Shown here piece by piece: positions 45,344 to 57,483 of a DNA stretch of 64,000 nucleotides. The notes below the pieces were generated by a model, which did not search any database, was not told the origin of the DNA, and saw only the letters and a program-made list of their open reading frames with translations. How positions within the stretch are numbered: position 1 is the stretch's first letter; each line of letters begins with the position of its first letter. Origin of the DNA: Datisca glomerata (taxonomy: Eukaryota; Streptophyta; Magnoliopsida; Cucurbitales; Datiscaceae); assembly GCA_003255025.1 (NCBI GenBank), contig QANY01005678.1:74703-138702 (forward strand). Reading direction: 5' to 3'. The translations under genes were made by a program, and so were the position numbers.

Positions 45344-48300
45344 CACATCCTTACTTTTGATAAACAAGTTGAAGTGTTTTTATGAACTTGAAGTGAATCC
45401 GAGTATGTAATATTTTTATTGACGCTACAACAAAATATAGCAATGGTAAGAGGCTCCGACTCAGAGCTATATAAATTGTGACATTTTCTATTTATCTACC
45501 AATATTGTGAGATTGTTTGAGAAGTAGTTAAAAGAGGTGTTCTAGGGAGGAGAAGAGCCCCTGAAACTTGCAATTGTTCTATGATTTTCTAATGAAAGTA
45601 TCTCTTTTAGGGAAAAAAACTTCAAGAAGATTTCTCATGTCCTCATTGTCGCCACATAAGTGACATGTGTCATTGGTTATTAAAATGGTTTCTTGTCAAA
45701 ATTAATGATATGCATCCTCTTAATATAGGGGTCAGATTTATTAAATCAAAATTATGGTAACCAAATACTAATTTAAGAAATTTGCAATTTGCAAAAAAAA
45801 AAGTTGGAGGCTGTGAAAAAACATCTATTATCCGTAAAAGTTTAATTTTAATTATCTTTGCAGTAACTTGATAAACAAGACTTTTTGTTAATTAAGAAAT
45901 ATAGAAAAATTTCAATATTTTGTCACAAAATAAACCGACAAATAATTAAAATAAGATTATCTGGCTCACATCAAGGCAATGTATGAGAAGTAAATATGAT
46001 ATTATTTTAATATAATATTATTAATGATATGAATAAGTAAATACACTTGAATATCCTATTTAAACTGATCATTCTGCAATACTCTTATCGTTATTGATAT
46101 TAATGTCTTATACTTTTACTGAGGAATAAATATGTTTAATATTATTAGTGAAATCTTAAATTGATATAAATTAAATTATTATGACGAACTGACTGAGTCA
46201 ATTGTTAGCAGGAAATTCGGGAGCCTGAGTATTTTTTATAGCCAAAAAAGAAATGGAACGGCAGGACGATCTGGAAATGACGTAGACATTTTTGGTGAGA
46301 CCAGCGTGGGAAATGAAGGGCAGAGACGCAATGGAATTGCCACGAGGGCAATAACCTATTTTAGCGTGCTTACGAAATGACTGGTTTTACATCATTGGGA
46401 TGTGGTGTGGATTGCAACTTGCCTTCTTTAGAAAGATTAGTCAGACTCAGCCGTTCCGTAAGAGAAATAATAATAATAAAAAAAAAAAAAATTAACCGAT
46501 AAATTTAAATGTTAAATGTAAATGACAAAATTTTAGATAAACATATTGGATAACATATTATCATATGAAAGGTTAATAAGAAAGTAAAACTATCTTATTA
46601 GGTATATATTAAAGTGGGTAGGTTATTGAAAAATTATATAAATAATTTAAAAATAATTAATTTATTATGTAACTCATATTTTAATTATTTTAACACGCTA
46701 ACAAATTAACTATTTTATTAATGCCACCCGTAAAATCAAATCTACTATTTTTTTATTATTCCAAAAGGCAAAAAATTTTGCTTACAATTTACATATATTC
46801 TTTTGAAAAAAAATTAACATATTTAGCTATATAGCTTATATCAAATTTCAATGTGACCATTATATTTATAAAAAAACTAATTTTATCATAAATGTTTAAA
46901 CACGTTAAAAATATTAAAGGTGACTGGTGGAATCAACACATCGATACAATGTGTAAATGTTGATGATGAAATTGAATTTTTTAACTATAATAACTACATT
47001 AAAACTTAGTATAAACTAATCAAATATGGGACTTTTATATTTTTTTGAAATAAATATATAAATAAATTAAATGGTAGATTTTTCAAATTTTACGAAACAA
47101 AGGTATATAGATCAAACCGCACATACATAAATTACATTTTCTACTAATCCAAACCACATTCCAAATATTGGAAGGATAAGGAAAAAGCAGAATATGAGTG
47201 AGATTTGTGAGTGCTTTGTTTGAAAGCACTTTGATCATTTTAATAATTGGTTTAATTGAGCAAAAATTTTCTTTAGATTTCGTTGATAATGATATTGATA
47301 TTTTTAGAAATGAATGCTTAATTATTACTACACGCATGAAAAATAACTTATTCTATGTAAAATTAAAAATTTCATTGATATGTGACACCAAAGTAAATAC
47401 TGATCACTCTCCAATGGAGTCACCAAATGTTTAGGAACTAAGGGGTTGTGGTCGTGACGTCACGTGGGTGCAGTTATAGGTGTGATCTAGTCACAATAAA
47501 TGACAAATATAGCATGTGAACGTGAAGATTGATATATGAAGGGTGCAACCTATGGAATGTGACAAAATGTTCTTGGGAGGAGAGTTTAGAAAGAATTCTA
47601 GAAAAATGCCAAATGAAACAAAAGTCAAAATGTTCTTTACATTTAACAAATGTTCTTTATTGAGAAGCACGTTTTGCTACTTTGAAACACTTGTGCAAAA
47701 AACATTCATCCAAGCATATTTTAAAATGTTTTTGGTTCATGTAAAACGTTTTCATGCACAGATGAATATGAAATGTTTGTTACTTAAAATAATGTTATTT
47801 CAACGTAAAAAATATTTCTAATCACAAACGTACTCAAACACACCATAAGCCTCAAGCATAATATCTCAACTCCTTTATATAAATTGTTATACCACATCTA
47901 AATGAAATCCAGATATCTACAATCAATTCACCTATCCGTAAGATTAAAAGTTCAGATTTGTTCCTATGTTTGTCATGCCTTATAATTTGTAATTCATAAC
48001 CATTTTAAAGGTTTTTATGTACACAAAGCTATTAAATTACTCAAAAAGCTTCAAATCCCCAAAACTCAACCATCTCTCTACAGTTTTGTACTTGTACTGA
48101 ACCTGATAAAACAAAACTTACAAAACCAATAAAGAAATTACACTACACAAGAAAAAAGAAAACCACAGGTTTACCTTCACCAGCCTGCTTATTAGGAAAG
48201 ATGGAAAAACACTGATGCTGTTGTAAGCTCAAGACGGATAATACAGACGCTTGATTCACGATTCCATTGTTAATCGTAATCTCCAATGCTTACATTGCGG

Positions 48301-48475
48301 TGACTCGGACTGTAAATTAAATTCATCTTCAGCAAGGTTCTTGTCTGTAACGTATCATCGTTTCACTACAATGCTCAAGACTCTGGGAATTAGAAAACAG
48401 ACTTCGGATACAGAATTGTCAACTTAGACAAACTAGAAAAACCAAAAAGAACAGCAATACTGAACGACGCAATAT
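45344..48475. other. Long AT-rich stretch without recognised genes
   Basis: Both strands were scanned and only chance ORFs up to about 90 codons are present. The block 46200-46460 is distinctly richer in G and C than its surroundings (GGAAATGACGTAGACATTTT and neighbours) and could be a gene or promoter remnant, but it does not translate into anything familiar. Part of 48060-48475 could be 3' UTR of the ARM/TPR gene. Confidence 0.35.
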
Positions 48476-48790
48476 TTTTTTGGCCAAAAATGCAAATTAC
48501 ACCCATGAACTTTGCCGTTTGGAAAATAGGCAATTTAATCCCTGCATTATAACAACGTTAGCAATTTGATGGAATGTACATGTGGGCAGCCTATTGTGCG
48601 TGCTACGTATATGTAAGGCCGCGTAGGCTGTCCACGTGTAGATTACGTCAAGTGGCTAACGTCTGTTATAACTTATAAATCATGATGCAAGGGGTCAATT
48701 TGCATATTTATGGAAGTTTGAGTGTTAAAATTTCATTTTTTAAGTTTATGGGTATTGTTGCCGGTTTATTTTAAGAACAAGCACTGTGGA
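48476..48790. mobile_element. Small inverted-repeat element (MULE-like MITE)
   Basis: Left GGCCAAAAATGCAAATTACA and right (inverse) CCGGCAACAATACCCATAAA start the element. Further inside, GCAATTTAATCCCTGCAT and ATAACAACGTTAGC find partners in the right half (GACCCCTTGCATCATG, ATAACAGACGTTAGC on the minus strand). A 9-bp flank match could not be shown. Non-coding. Confidence 0.55.
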
Positions 48791-49177
48791 AAAGAATTCC
48801 TAGTCAAATTCTAGTACATCAACTGAAAAATTATGTAATTTTTAATTTGACTAGAAAGAAGCGATATATGCAGGGAAGGGGAACGTCTATCTGATATCCC
48901 AGTCAGTTATTCAGTGGACTAAAGTAGCCTTTAATGAGTGGAAGGTACTCGGCAGTAGGACTTCAACGCATAGCGGGTTTGTCACGTTTGACTTGGGAAA
49001 ATCTGCTGGTTAACTTTGTCAAATTGGATTTGCTGCTGGTTTGAATAGATCCTAGATATTGAACACTAGATTTGAGATACACTCCCCCCTCTAAAGACGC
49101 GATCCTAATTCAAATTTCAAATAGATCCAAAATACTGGGCATATTTATTCAAGTATAGATATTCAAAATCATACCTT

Positions 49178-52100
49178 TTAGCGAATGATTTCATATCTAT
49201 CTCTCCTTCCATTATCATTTTTCCATTCACGATCATCATCTTCATACTCATCATCACTCGTTCCATCCCTTCTGTCATTTCCTCTATCACTTTCACTAGC
49301 CGTCTCCCATTCAGAATCACCATTCTCTTGGCCATAGTCATCACCTAAACCACCGCCTTCACGATTCACATCTCCACATTTGATAGCCGCCTCTCTAAAT
49401 AACCAAGCAGCACGCATCTGCTTCTTCACTAATCGCTCGGCATAATCAGGAACCTTATCCGGATAATCATTTGACTGTGAGCACTCATTTATGAACAAAA
49501 TGGCGTCTAACAAGCTTTCCTTAGCCAACCCAAGCATATCATATGCCTGAGCTCTTCTCCAAAGGCTTTTAGCATGACGGTTAGGAGGGTTGTGAAGACA
49601 AAGAGCACGGGTAGTATCACTTATAGCAGCCAATGGTTGTTGCAAAAGAAGGAAACACTGAGCACGGTTACTATATAGAACGGCTCGTTCTTTCTTAGAT
49701 CTCATTGGGCATAATGAGAGTGCCTCTTTGTACTTTGACGCGGCTCCAGATATGTTTCCTGCTGAAAACATGGAGTTTCCTTCGAGTTTGACTACGAGAG
49801 ATGCAGCCTGCTTTATATGCAGGTCCTCTTTTGGCATGTTCTTTTCCCACTTCAGTTTCTGCCTTGATTTTAATAACTCTTCTATCATTTCCTTCGTATG
49901 GTTGTTGATGGAGTTACGGCCAGTAGCTGGCGATTGGATGCACTCGCGAAGAATGTTGACGATTGAATCTCCGAGTTTCTTGTGATCTCCGAGAGCTGAT
50001 ATTTCCGCAAGGTCGATAAGCGCAGGCACAGCCTTATCTATCACCTGATATTGGATGAAGGGGTACAACCATGGATGGAGTCAGGAATTTAGTGGGTCCA
50101 TGTTTATACATATATATAATATGCTAATATAAAATATGCAAAATTTATTATATAACATCAAAATCCAAAAGTACAAAATTTATCATCATCCTTGACAGTT
50201 TTTTCATAATTTGAAACGATTACATAATCAACTCATTCCTAATAATAGTATCAAACAATCTTTTTCAATATATGCAATCAAGCAATCATTCATCCATTGA
50301 TCTCACATCTAATTACATAGTCGATTTTTTATGATTTTCATTACAGAAGATTGGAGAGAGGCATCAAATTGCGGAAAGAGAGCCGGAAGGGGGAATTGCT
50401 TTGGAGATGGAGAGAGGGATTCGGGATCAAATTTAAAAAAAGAAACAGAGAGAGAGAGAGGGATTAGGGCTCAGGCTAGAAGTGATGAAAAGGGGAAAAG
50501 CAGATTAATTTTGTAATTAAGAAAGTGAAAAGAAAAATTAGGTTAATTATATAATTTGGAAAAAATGGGTCAATTGTATAAAATGAGAAACTGACAAAGA
50601 ATGTGTTTTATTTCTCAAATTTCTAAACTTCTAGTGTCAAAATTAATTTTCAGTGGGGGTCAGAACTGCAAAATCTTCAAGAAATAGAAAATTACTATAG
50701 ATAAAAAAATATATATATCAGTGTTGTTAACCATCGGGTACAGCCCATTATTAAGATTTAATGTAGAGAAAATAATTCCCCAAAAGTAACTGGGTAAACT
50801 GGAAGGAGTTCGAGCTTATAGTTATGTTATGCACAAAAACCCAATAGTTAATACGAAATAGAACTAGTCATTTGGAATGGAGAGAGAGAAAAAAAAAACG
50901 CCCCCCAACATTAACATCACCAAGTTTTCATGTCTCTGTTCCATTATGCATCATCATTTAGCAAACAGAGAGAAAGAAAACGAAGTAATTCCACATTATT
51001 TAGACTCTCAGGAGTCAAGACCATAAATCCTTGCCCTGCAAGACAACTCTCTTGTCATATACACATCTACAATTTTATAAGGATGAAAATGCGGAAAGCT
51101 ATGGAAATAGAAATAGTTAATCAGTGTGCAAACAGTCTTTGAAACAATTTTAGAATGCCTAATTCAGGGAAAATTCTTCCTTACTATAACGCTAAGATAC
51201 TGGGGAGGAACAGAAGGAGGTAGTGGGAAGGAAGAATGATCCACTAGCTCAGTACTTTCAGATATAAGGTAAATTTCAACTTCTAAGATATAATGAAAAT
51301 GACAATGTTCTTCACAAATATAGCAGAGTAATGAAGTATGTTTACCTTCTGACATGTACTTGGGTCTTGAAGCAACCAAAGAAGACAATCAATGGCCATA
51401 TATTGCCAATCATCCGAAGAACGAGCGATATTGCACAAAGCTTCAATAACGCCAGGACAACTAGCAACAGGTCCCCTACCTAGCTTATGATGGCAAATAG
51501 TTCTCAACAAACCAATACCCGCCGGTGAGTTCTCATTTGCAAGTCCACCCCATAAGCCAGGTAGCTCTATTAAGAACTCAGGTTTGCAAATAGTGGGAAG
51601 AAACTCGGGTTTGAGAGCAAAGCAATTAATCAGTTGAAGAGACCAACACTGCACTTGACTAGCCCATTCCTCTGCTTTCCTACACTCCATTTCGACACCA
51701 CCCATCCCTCGAGTAAGCAAATCACAATGGTAGCTGAGCCTTCTACCAGCATACTGATAAAAATGAGAGTAAACGATTTCTAATGAACTCACCGCTAGTT
51801 GAATAGAGAGTTCCAATATTTCGGAATGGCTTGATATGGCCGGGAATGTGCGGGAATACGTAGCCAAGTGACCAAGAGCACGAATTGCTACTCTTTGTTC
51901 AACCCAGGTTAATCTACCCCTTAGAAGCTCGATTAATGGAGGAATCACTCCAGAACGAGCAGCACGTTCTGCAAGCTCCTCCATGTTCATGGAGTAGGAC
52001 CCAATGATGTGAGCTGCGTAATACGGGATGTAGATATTTTGGTCATGAGAAAGCCAGCGTCGGTTTTTTAGACCTTTCCATATGAGAGAAGCCATGGATT

Positions 52101-52314
52101 CGAATATTCCCAACTCGATGAACTCAGGGTCATTTGGGTGTGCCATGGCAGTGTTCCATAGGCCGCTAATGGGGAGAACCTGACCATCGCTGTCTTGTAA
52201 AGGAAGTTCTCGAAAGAATTTCAGCATGCTTGTTTTACGTTTACTTGGATTCACTTCCTTCATCACACAAAAGAAGCATCCTGGATACGGGCAGTCAGAA
52301 GATGCACTTTCCAT
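49178..52314 (-). CDS. ARM-repeat / TPR-repeat protein
   Basis: Two exons: 52314-51346 (323 codons) and 50044-49178 (288 codons plus stop), GT-AG, phase 0, giving 611 aa. The N-terminal part carries CPYPGCFFCVMKE, a conserved start in this plant family. It is followed by armadillo-like helices, for example SGVIPPLIELLRGRLTWVEQ, RVAIRALGHLA, CPGVIEALCNIARSSDDWQY and IDCLLWLLQD. Exon 2 continues with VIDKAVPALIDLAEISALGD. Three TPR motifs span about residues 402-510 (KLEGNSMFSAGNISGAASKY, AVLYSNRAQCFLLLQQPLAA, SLWRRAQAYDMLGLAKESLL), the arrangement of UNC-45/Hsp-cochaperone-like TPRs. The last ~50 residues are very acidic (DDEYEDDDREW). A role as a chaperone-linked scaffold is inference. The 1.3-kb intron has AT-rich, transposon-like DNA. 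No defects. Confidence 0.9.
50045..51345 (-). other. Intron of ARM/TPR gene
   Basis: Donor GTAAAC at 51345 and acceptor CAG at 50045-50047. The middle (about 50085-50670) has partly inverted ends (GGAGTCAGGAATTTAGTGGG and the right TCAGTGGGGGTCAGAACTGC), which may bound a decayed DNA element. No coding content. Confidence 0.6.
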
Positions 52315-52534
52315 GTTGAGATGGTCCTTTGATATCCAATAATGAGCAAGAAATTAAAACTCCCATTCGCAAGCTGAATTAAATGAATACATCAATTCTG
52401 CATACAAGAAACAGTGTATTAGTGTATAGCAGGTTTCAAATGCCATTATCAACTAATTCGAAACAGCAGTCACGCTGGTTTCCTTTATGCAACATCGTCA
52501 AAGAAGTCCATACACACACGCACACATATCATTA

Positions 52535-52928
52535 TCACTACTATACTAAAAGGGAGGATGTCGAGACTGTGGAGAGGCATTTTTTGATGTTTTTGTCCAA
52601 TTAATTTAAGTCTAATTCCAACTTCGTCCTTATGATACTGAAGGATGTTAATAAGTTTTTCAATATTGTCCTTAATTTTTTTTATAATTCCTAAATGATC
52701 CACAAATCAAATCAAATTAAATCCAAATAATTGAAAACAATTAGCCTAAGACATTATTGATAAATGATATTTAACAGTTAATAGTTAGAAATACCAAAAG
52801 ACATGACAATTGATAAGCTCAAATTCACCTTTACTGCTAAATTTTACAGCTATTATCTAGTTGATTTTATTTTTTATTGCCATTAATTCAAGATTATCAG
52901 CTACGTAAACGCACGTTACAAGAACTAG
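52535..52928 (+). mobile_element. Non-autonomous Helitron-like element
   Basis: The 5' end TCACTACTATACTAAAAGGG is the classic plant Helitron start, preceded by A. The 3' end CTAG at 52925-52928 is followed by T, so the insertion lies between A and T. A short GTAA...TTAC hairpin precedes CTAG by about 6 bp. The interior is AT-rich without ORFs. The hairpin is weak, which lowers confidence. Confidence 0.5.
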
Positions 52929-54052
52929 TATTTGTATATATGAAGTATGCTTACTAAGGTAAACCGCATAAAAAAATATGCGGTTTCTTTAGCGCCATAG
53001 GGAACTGATCCCTGCAATTTCGAATTCTACACCGGTATACAACAATTTCTGACGATATGATTGGATAGAAAACCACCAACCCCTGTATATCCTGACAATG
53101 TCATGCTCTTAAAAAACCTCCATGGTAAATGAGGAAGAGTGCATATTATTTTTTTCATAACAAAATATTCAGAAAATATAAACTTTTGACAGTTCTTTCA
53201 AAGCAATTTCACCATTAAGCGTTAAACAAACCAAAGTATTTATTTTAATGTCAAATTAGGAGAATTGAATTTAGGGCATGTGTTGTAGAGCTTATTTAGG
53301 ATTGCAATCCTCTCGAAATTGAATTCCGACGTTTGTTTGGAGTAATCTTTAACTTACACAGCATTCTTTGATTGCAGGTAATTCTAATTTACCTCACAAA
53401 TTTACAAAACAATCATGAGGAGACAATTGAATTACCTCCAAAGTTATTTTTACATATTTATCTCAAACCTATAATATATCAAACAAAGCAATCCTAAATT
53501 GTCATCCATTAGTCTATAGATTACCATGAACAACCAAACACATCAATTATATTTTTTCACCAATTGTATCACAATGATCATTCTAGATTAATTTCAAATA
53601 CCGAATTGCACCTTAAAATTCCTGACGAGAGATGTGAATGCCACTAGGTTGAGCCCTTAAACACATCAAACAAACCAAAGTTGAAATGAATATTTTGTTT
53701 GAGTAAAACTGACAATGCACAGTGAAATGAAATTTTTCTATAAAACGGTGCAAGTTCCATCACTTTTTCTAAAGGAGAAAGGAGTATCATTCTAGCGAAC
53801 TCCCTTCACTTTTACTAAAGTTCTCCCCTATAAAATACTGTTACATATTTAAATTGATTGAGTCTTCCAAAGAAGACGACATTAAGTAAAAGAGAAAGCT
53901 ATACTTAGTTTGGAATAAAAAAGGGGAGGAACGAGAAGGCCTGACTCCTAAGTACTAGGAAAAAATTAAGGGTGTTGATTGAAGACATTAATTGATGAAT
54001 TCAGCAGGAAGCGAGACAGAAAGGAAAACAGAGATGTGAGAGGGGGGCATAC
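52929..54052. other. AT-rich DNA upstream of the ARM/TPR gene
   Basis: No coding homology. If the exon at 54053 is real, this is the gene's 5' UTR intron. A short tract CGCATAAAAAAATATGCG near 52967 forms a perfect small hairpin. Confidence 0.35.
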
Positions 54053-54197
54053 CTCGAAGGAACACGATCCCTACACATTAGCCAGCAAGCAAGGAACTGA
54101 GCTATAAAACCTTCACCACAGCGACAGAAGATAATACCTTCCGCTTTCAAAGGTGAAAATGAAGAAATTGTCTCCTCTTGTGTTTGTTCCAGAATGC

Positions 54198-54200
<3 letters not shown>
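54053..54200 (-). promoter_or_regulatory. Possible 5' UTR exon of ARM/TPR gene
   Basis: The minus strand has a more balanced base composition and ends CCTTCGAG before GTATGCC, a good donor. It directly follows the (CT)n tract at 54200-54245, which on the gene strand lies where a plant leader CT repeat would be. Inferred only. Confidence 0.35.

Positions 54201-54245
<45 letters not shown>
54200..54245. repeat. (GA)23 microsatellite
   Basis: Perfect dinucleotide run. (CT)n on the strand of the ARM/TPR gene. Confidence 0.95.
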
Positions 54246-54248
<3 letters not shown>

Positions 54249-54759
54249 TAGACGGGGGTGGGATGAATACGACTGTGTTTTTGGGTTGGGGATTGGGGTT
54301 TTTTTTTTGCAGAAGTATACCCCAGCATTTTGAATTTGCAGACGTATACTCCATCATTAATTTATGCGCTTTCTAATCTCTCGTCCACCTTCCTTCATCA
54401 TTTTCAAAATTTTTCTCCAATATTTTTCTAACAGAGTATCTAATCAAATGTCAAAGTCAATTTTCACTCAACACTCTACCTTCCTATCCATCTCCATCAC
54501 CCTCATTTCTCCTCATTCGTTTTTCATTTCTCAACTTTCTTCATCATTTCTTCTTTTTCTTCTTCCTTCTACAAAATCAGTTTGCTTTCATCGTCTTCTT
54601 CATCTTCAAGAAAAACTACTTCATCTTCAAGGAAGGCTTGCAGTTATGAGTTTTGTATTTTTTTCTAGAAAGCTTGAAGTTTCATGGGTTTTTTTGTTCA
54701 TGAGTTTCCTATCTTTTTTGTTTGAACGACAACGTTTAGGATGTTGTTTGAAGTTCATG

Positions 54760-55230
54760 TAATGTACAAGATGACTACAAGATGATCATGTAGTGTACTA
54801 GAGGACTACATGTGTACGACACGGTCCCTATGTAGCCATCGTGTACATTTCACGCAATGTACAAGCTCCTCGTGTACACTACACGATCATTTTGTAGTGC
54901 ATCTGGAACTTCTCTTGTAGTTCACGATACACTACAAGAGCATCATGTAGCATCTTGTACACTACAAGAAGACTACACGATCATCGTGTAGTCATCGTGT
55001 ACACTACACGATTATCGTGTAGTCCTCATATAGTTCACTACAAGAGCATCATGTACTATACACGAGCACTACAAGATGATCGTGTAGTGTACACGATGAC
55101 TACACGATCAACCTGTAGTCAGCCTGTACACTATACGATGGTCGTGTAGTCCTTGTATACATTACGCAATAACTATACGATGATAATGTAGGTTTCGTGT
55201 ATACTACACGATGGTTACATAATCATCCTA
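54760..55230. repeat. ACTACACGATG-type repeat array 1
   Basis: Dozens of short units in both orientations: ACTACACGAT and ATCGTGTAGT, GTACACTACAC, CTACAAGATGATC. Spacing is irregular (about 10-40 bp). Many neighbours are inverted, so the single strand can fold into many hairpins. It lies just before the transposase N-terminal region. Confidence 0.9.
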
Positions 55231-55279
55231 TAATATTCCATTTTATTATGTAGCCTCCTTCTACTGACTGACTTCATTG

Positions 55280-56239
55280 ATGTATAAACATATAGGTCTA
55301 AAGTTCGAATTTTTTAATTCATGATGGAGATTGGGTGAAAAATAGTTCAACATGGTCTTTTAATGAAGAGAAGACCAAATTATTGGAAATATAAACTAGC
55401 TGCACTTACCATGAGTTATCATGCATATTGCATGAAAAACTCCAAATAGACCTCTCAAAGTATGATATGTCCATCAAATTTCTTTATAGAACTCATGTGC
55501 TCTGCCCTCTTATTGAAATTTTAAATGGTAGAAGTTTACAGTTCTTTGTTAAAAAGAACGGATCAGAATCACTTACAATCCCACTATTTGTAAGTATCAG
55601 GCCAAAAAAAATTTCATCTCAGAGTTGTGTTTCTCAAACCACAATGTCACAATAACCTCGGGTTCCTGAAACTACTGAATTTTATCAAAGCCGTGCTCCT
55701 AAAACCACAACATCACACCAACCTCTACATGAAAGCATTTATTGCTTTTAGAGTGATTATCATTTTGAAAGGAACTATCATTATGATGATGTTTTTTATC
55801 ATAACCTTGGTGATGATAATGATGATTTCGAGGATGATGATGTTGATGTTATTGATGATGAGTTGAACAGGGGGCGTATGATCATGTTAACCGTGTAGAT
55901 GACCATGATCAAGTCATTCGTGGAAACGACCATACAACAATTCCAGACTTAAATACTGGTCTCGAACTCGAGACTACTTGTCATTTACCATCACGAACTG
56001 ATTTGAATGAACAATGTCTCGTGTCCAGTGAGCAACAGGCTGATTTGAATAAGCTTGTATTGTACACAATATATATGGATGAGTTGTATAGTGATAAAGT
56101 CGAGGTGGTAATGATTTGTCAAATGATGGCCATCTAGAAATATTTTGAGTTTCGAATCTTCAAGTCATCACCTTCATTGTTGATACTTATATGTGTTGAG
56201 AAAACATGCACATAGAGGTTACGGGCCATGAAACTAAAA
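55280..56239 (+). pseudogene. Mutator transposase pseudogene, N-terminal part
   Basis: In shifting frames: WSFNEEKTK, then LHEKLQIDLSKYDMSIKFLY with GRSLQFFVKKNGSESLTIPL, the PB1/N-terminal pattern of plant MURA-like proteins. An acidic region (DDNDDFEDDDVDVIDDE) follows at about 55800-55870, then FEFRIFKSSPSLLILICVEK and RLRAMKLK, the zinc-binding C...C-W-RA part of the DNA-binding domain. At 56240 the frame is cut by a CACTA element. Stops are at Gln and Trp positions (for example CT-stop-RL, where the family has W). Confidence 0.85.
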
Positions 56240-56379
56240 ATTCACTACTACAATGTTGGCCTTAAATGACGATGAAAACCCATCGTTATAACCTATAATG
56301 ATGGCTGACCGCCTGCCATCTATCGAGCTGTTATCTTTACTCTTTTTCAACAAAAATTATCATAATAGGGTGTCGCGAA

Positions 56380-56600
56380 AATCAATTAGATGACGGAAAA
56401 TCCCCATCATCATAGGTGCCGCCAAAAGTATTTAAATGACGGGGAATCCCCGTCATCATAAGTGCCTCCAAAAGTATTTAAATGACGGGGAATCCCCGTC
56501 ATCAAAGGTGCCGCCAAAAGAATTTAGATGACGAGGAATCCCCATCATCAAAGGTGCCGCCAAAAGAATTTAGATGACGGGGAATCCCCGTCATCTAATG
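56380..56600. repeat. Five 48-bp subterminal repeats with GACGGGGATTCCCCGTC-type palindromes
   Basis: Units read TTTARATGACGGGGAATCCC then CGTCATCAWAGGTGCCGCCA AAAGAA. Each contains the 17-bp near-perfect palindrome GACGGGGAATCCCCGTC. Such arrays are the binding sites of the CACTA accessory protein (TNPA-type) in known elements; here this is inferred from position. Confidence 0.9.
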
Positions 56601-57483
56601 TCCAGATTATTTTTTTTAAAAAAAACTATCATGGAAAAGGAAAAAATGTCTTTCCATGACAGCTTTGTTCATTTAATTACCTTCTCACGATAGATTTTTT
56701 CATATACGTTAATGTCAAAATAACATTTAATCAATAAATTACTTGTCCATACATATTGATTATAGAACAAATCATTTTAAACTTTAGGAAAATATCTACA
56801 ATGTTAAGAACACTATGATATACTTTGGAGTGAGACGGTGGCATCAATACCCCTTTCATATTATTGCACAGAACAAGAGAACTGAACCCAATTTCAGAAA
56901 CTACATATATGAAAGGGGTATTGAAAAAGAAAAGGAAACACCACTCGAAGTATTTTACGTTTCACAAATATTCTTACTATCCAAGAGTTTGACAAGATTC
57001 TAGAAAGTATATAAAAATATTTTAATTTGAATAATCGTATTAAAGGCTAACATGTTTTATTTTTAGAACATGTAATTTTCTTAATATTAGAAGTAAAATC
57101 TCTTACCGATATACTTCTAGGGAATTTGAGATCCTTTTGGAGAATATTGGTGAAAGTTTATTTCCTTGTTTTTCCCCTAAATGGCATGTATCCATAATTT
57201 ATCTCATACAGAAGAATAGTTGAGAAAAGATTGAATTAGTATATATAGGCTAGAAAATGATAAGATTTTCTTGAGTTAATCTTGAAACAAATATAAATGG
57301 AGTGAAAAATATTGCAGATTAATTTGTTACAGCGAATGTGCATAATTAAGATCGAAAACTACGTATTGCTTGTTCGACTTCTGTATTTAGAAGATGAAGA
57401 AGGTTCACAGGCTTCATTTTGATATTCATCTGAAATGAATAAACATAGAAAACTTGAGAGATAATATATTACCAAAAACCTAC

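Noticed and set aside
49117..49344. 75-aa Met-rich minus-strand ORF overlapping the ARM/TPR C-terminus
   Set aside because: It is another frame of the acidic tail coding sequence; Met richness comes from GATGAT-type codons.
54001..54376. ORFs over the GA repeat with long Ser-Leu or Arg-Glu runs
   Set aside because: They are open only because a dinucleotide repeat has no stop codons; no homology outside it.
55748..55866. Hydrophobic Met-Ile-rich ORF as a membrane peptide
   Set aside because: It is an out-of-frame reading of the acidic Asp-rich stretch of the Mutator pseudogene.
56380..56600. CRISPR-like array of regular direct repeats
   Set aside because: The units are contiguous 48-bp repeats without unique spacers, in a plant genome, at a CACTA end.
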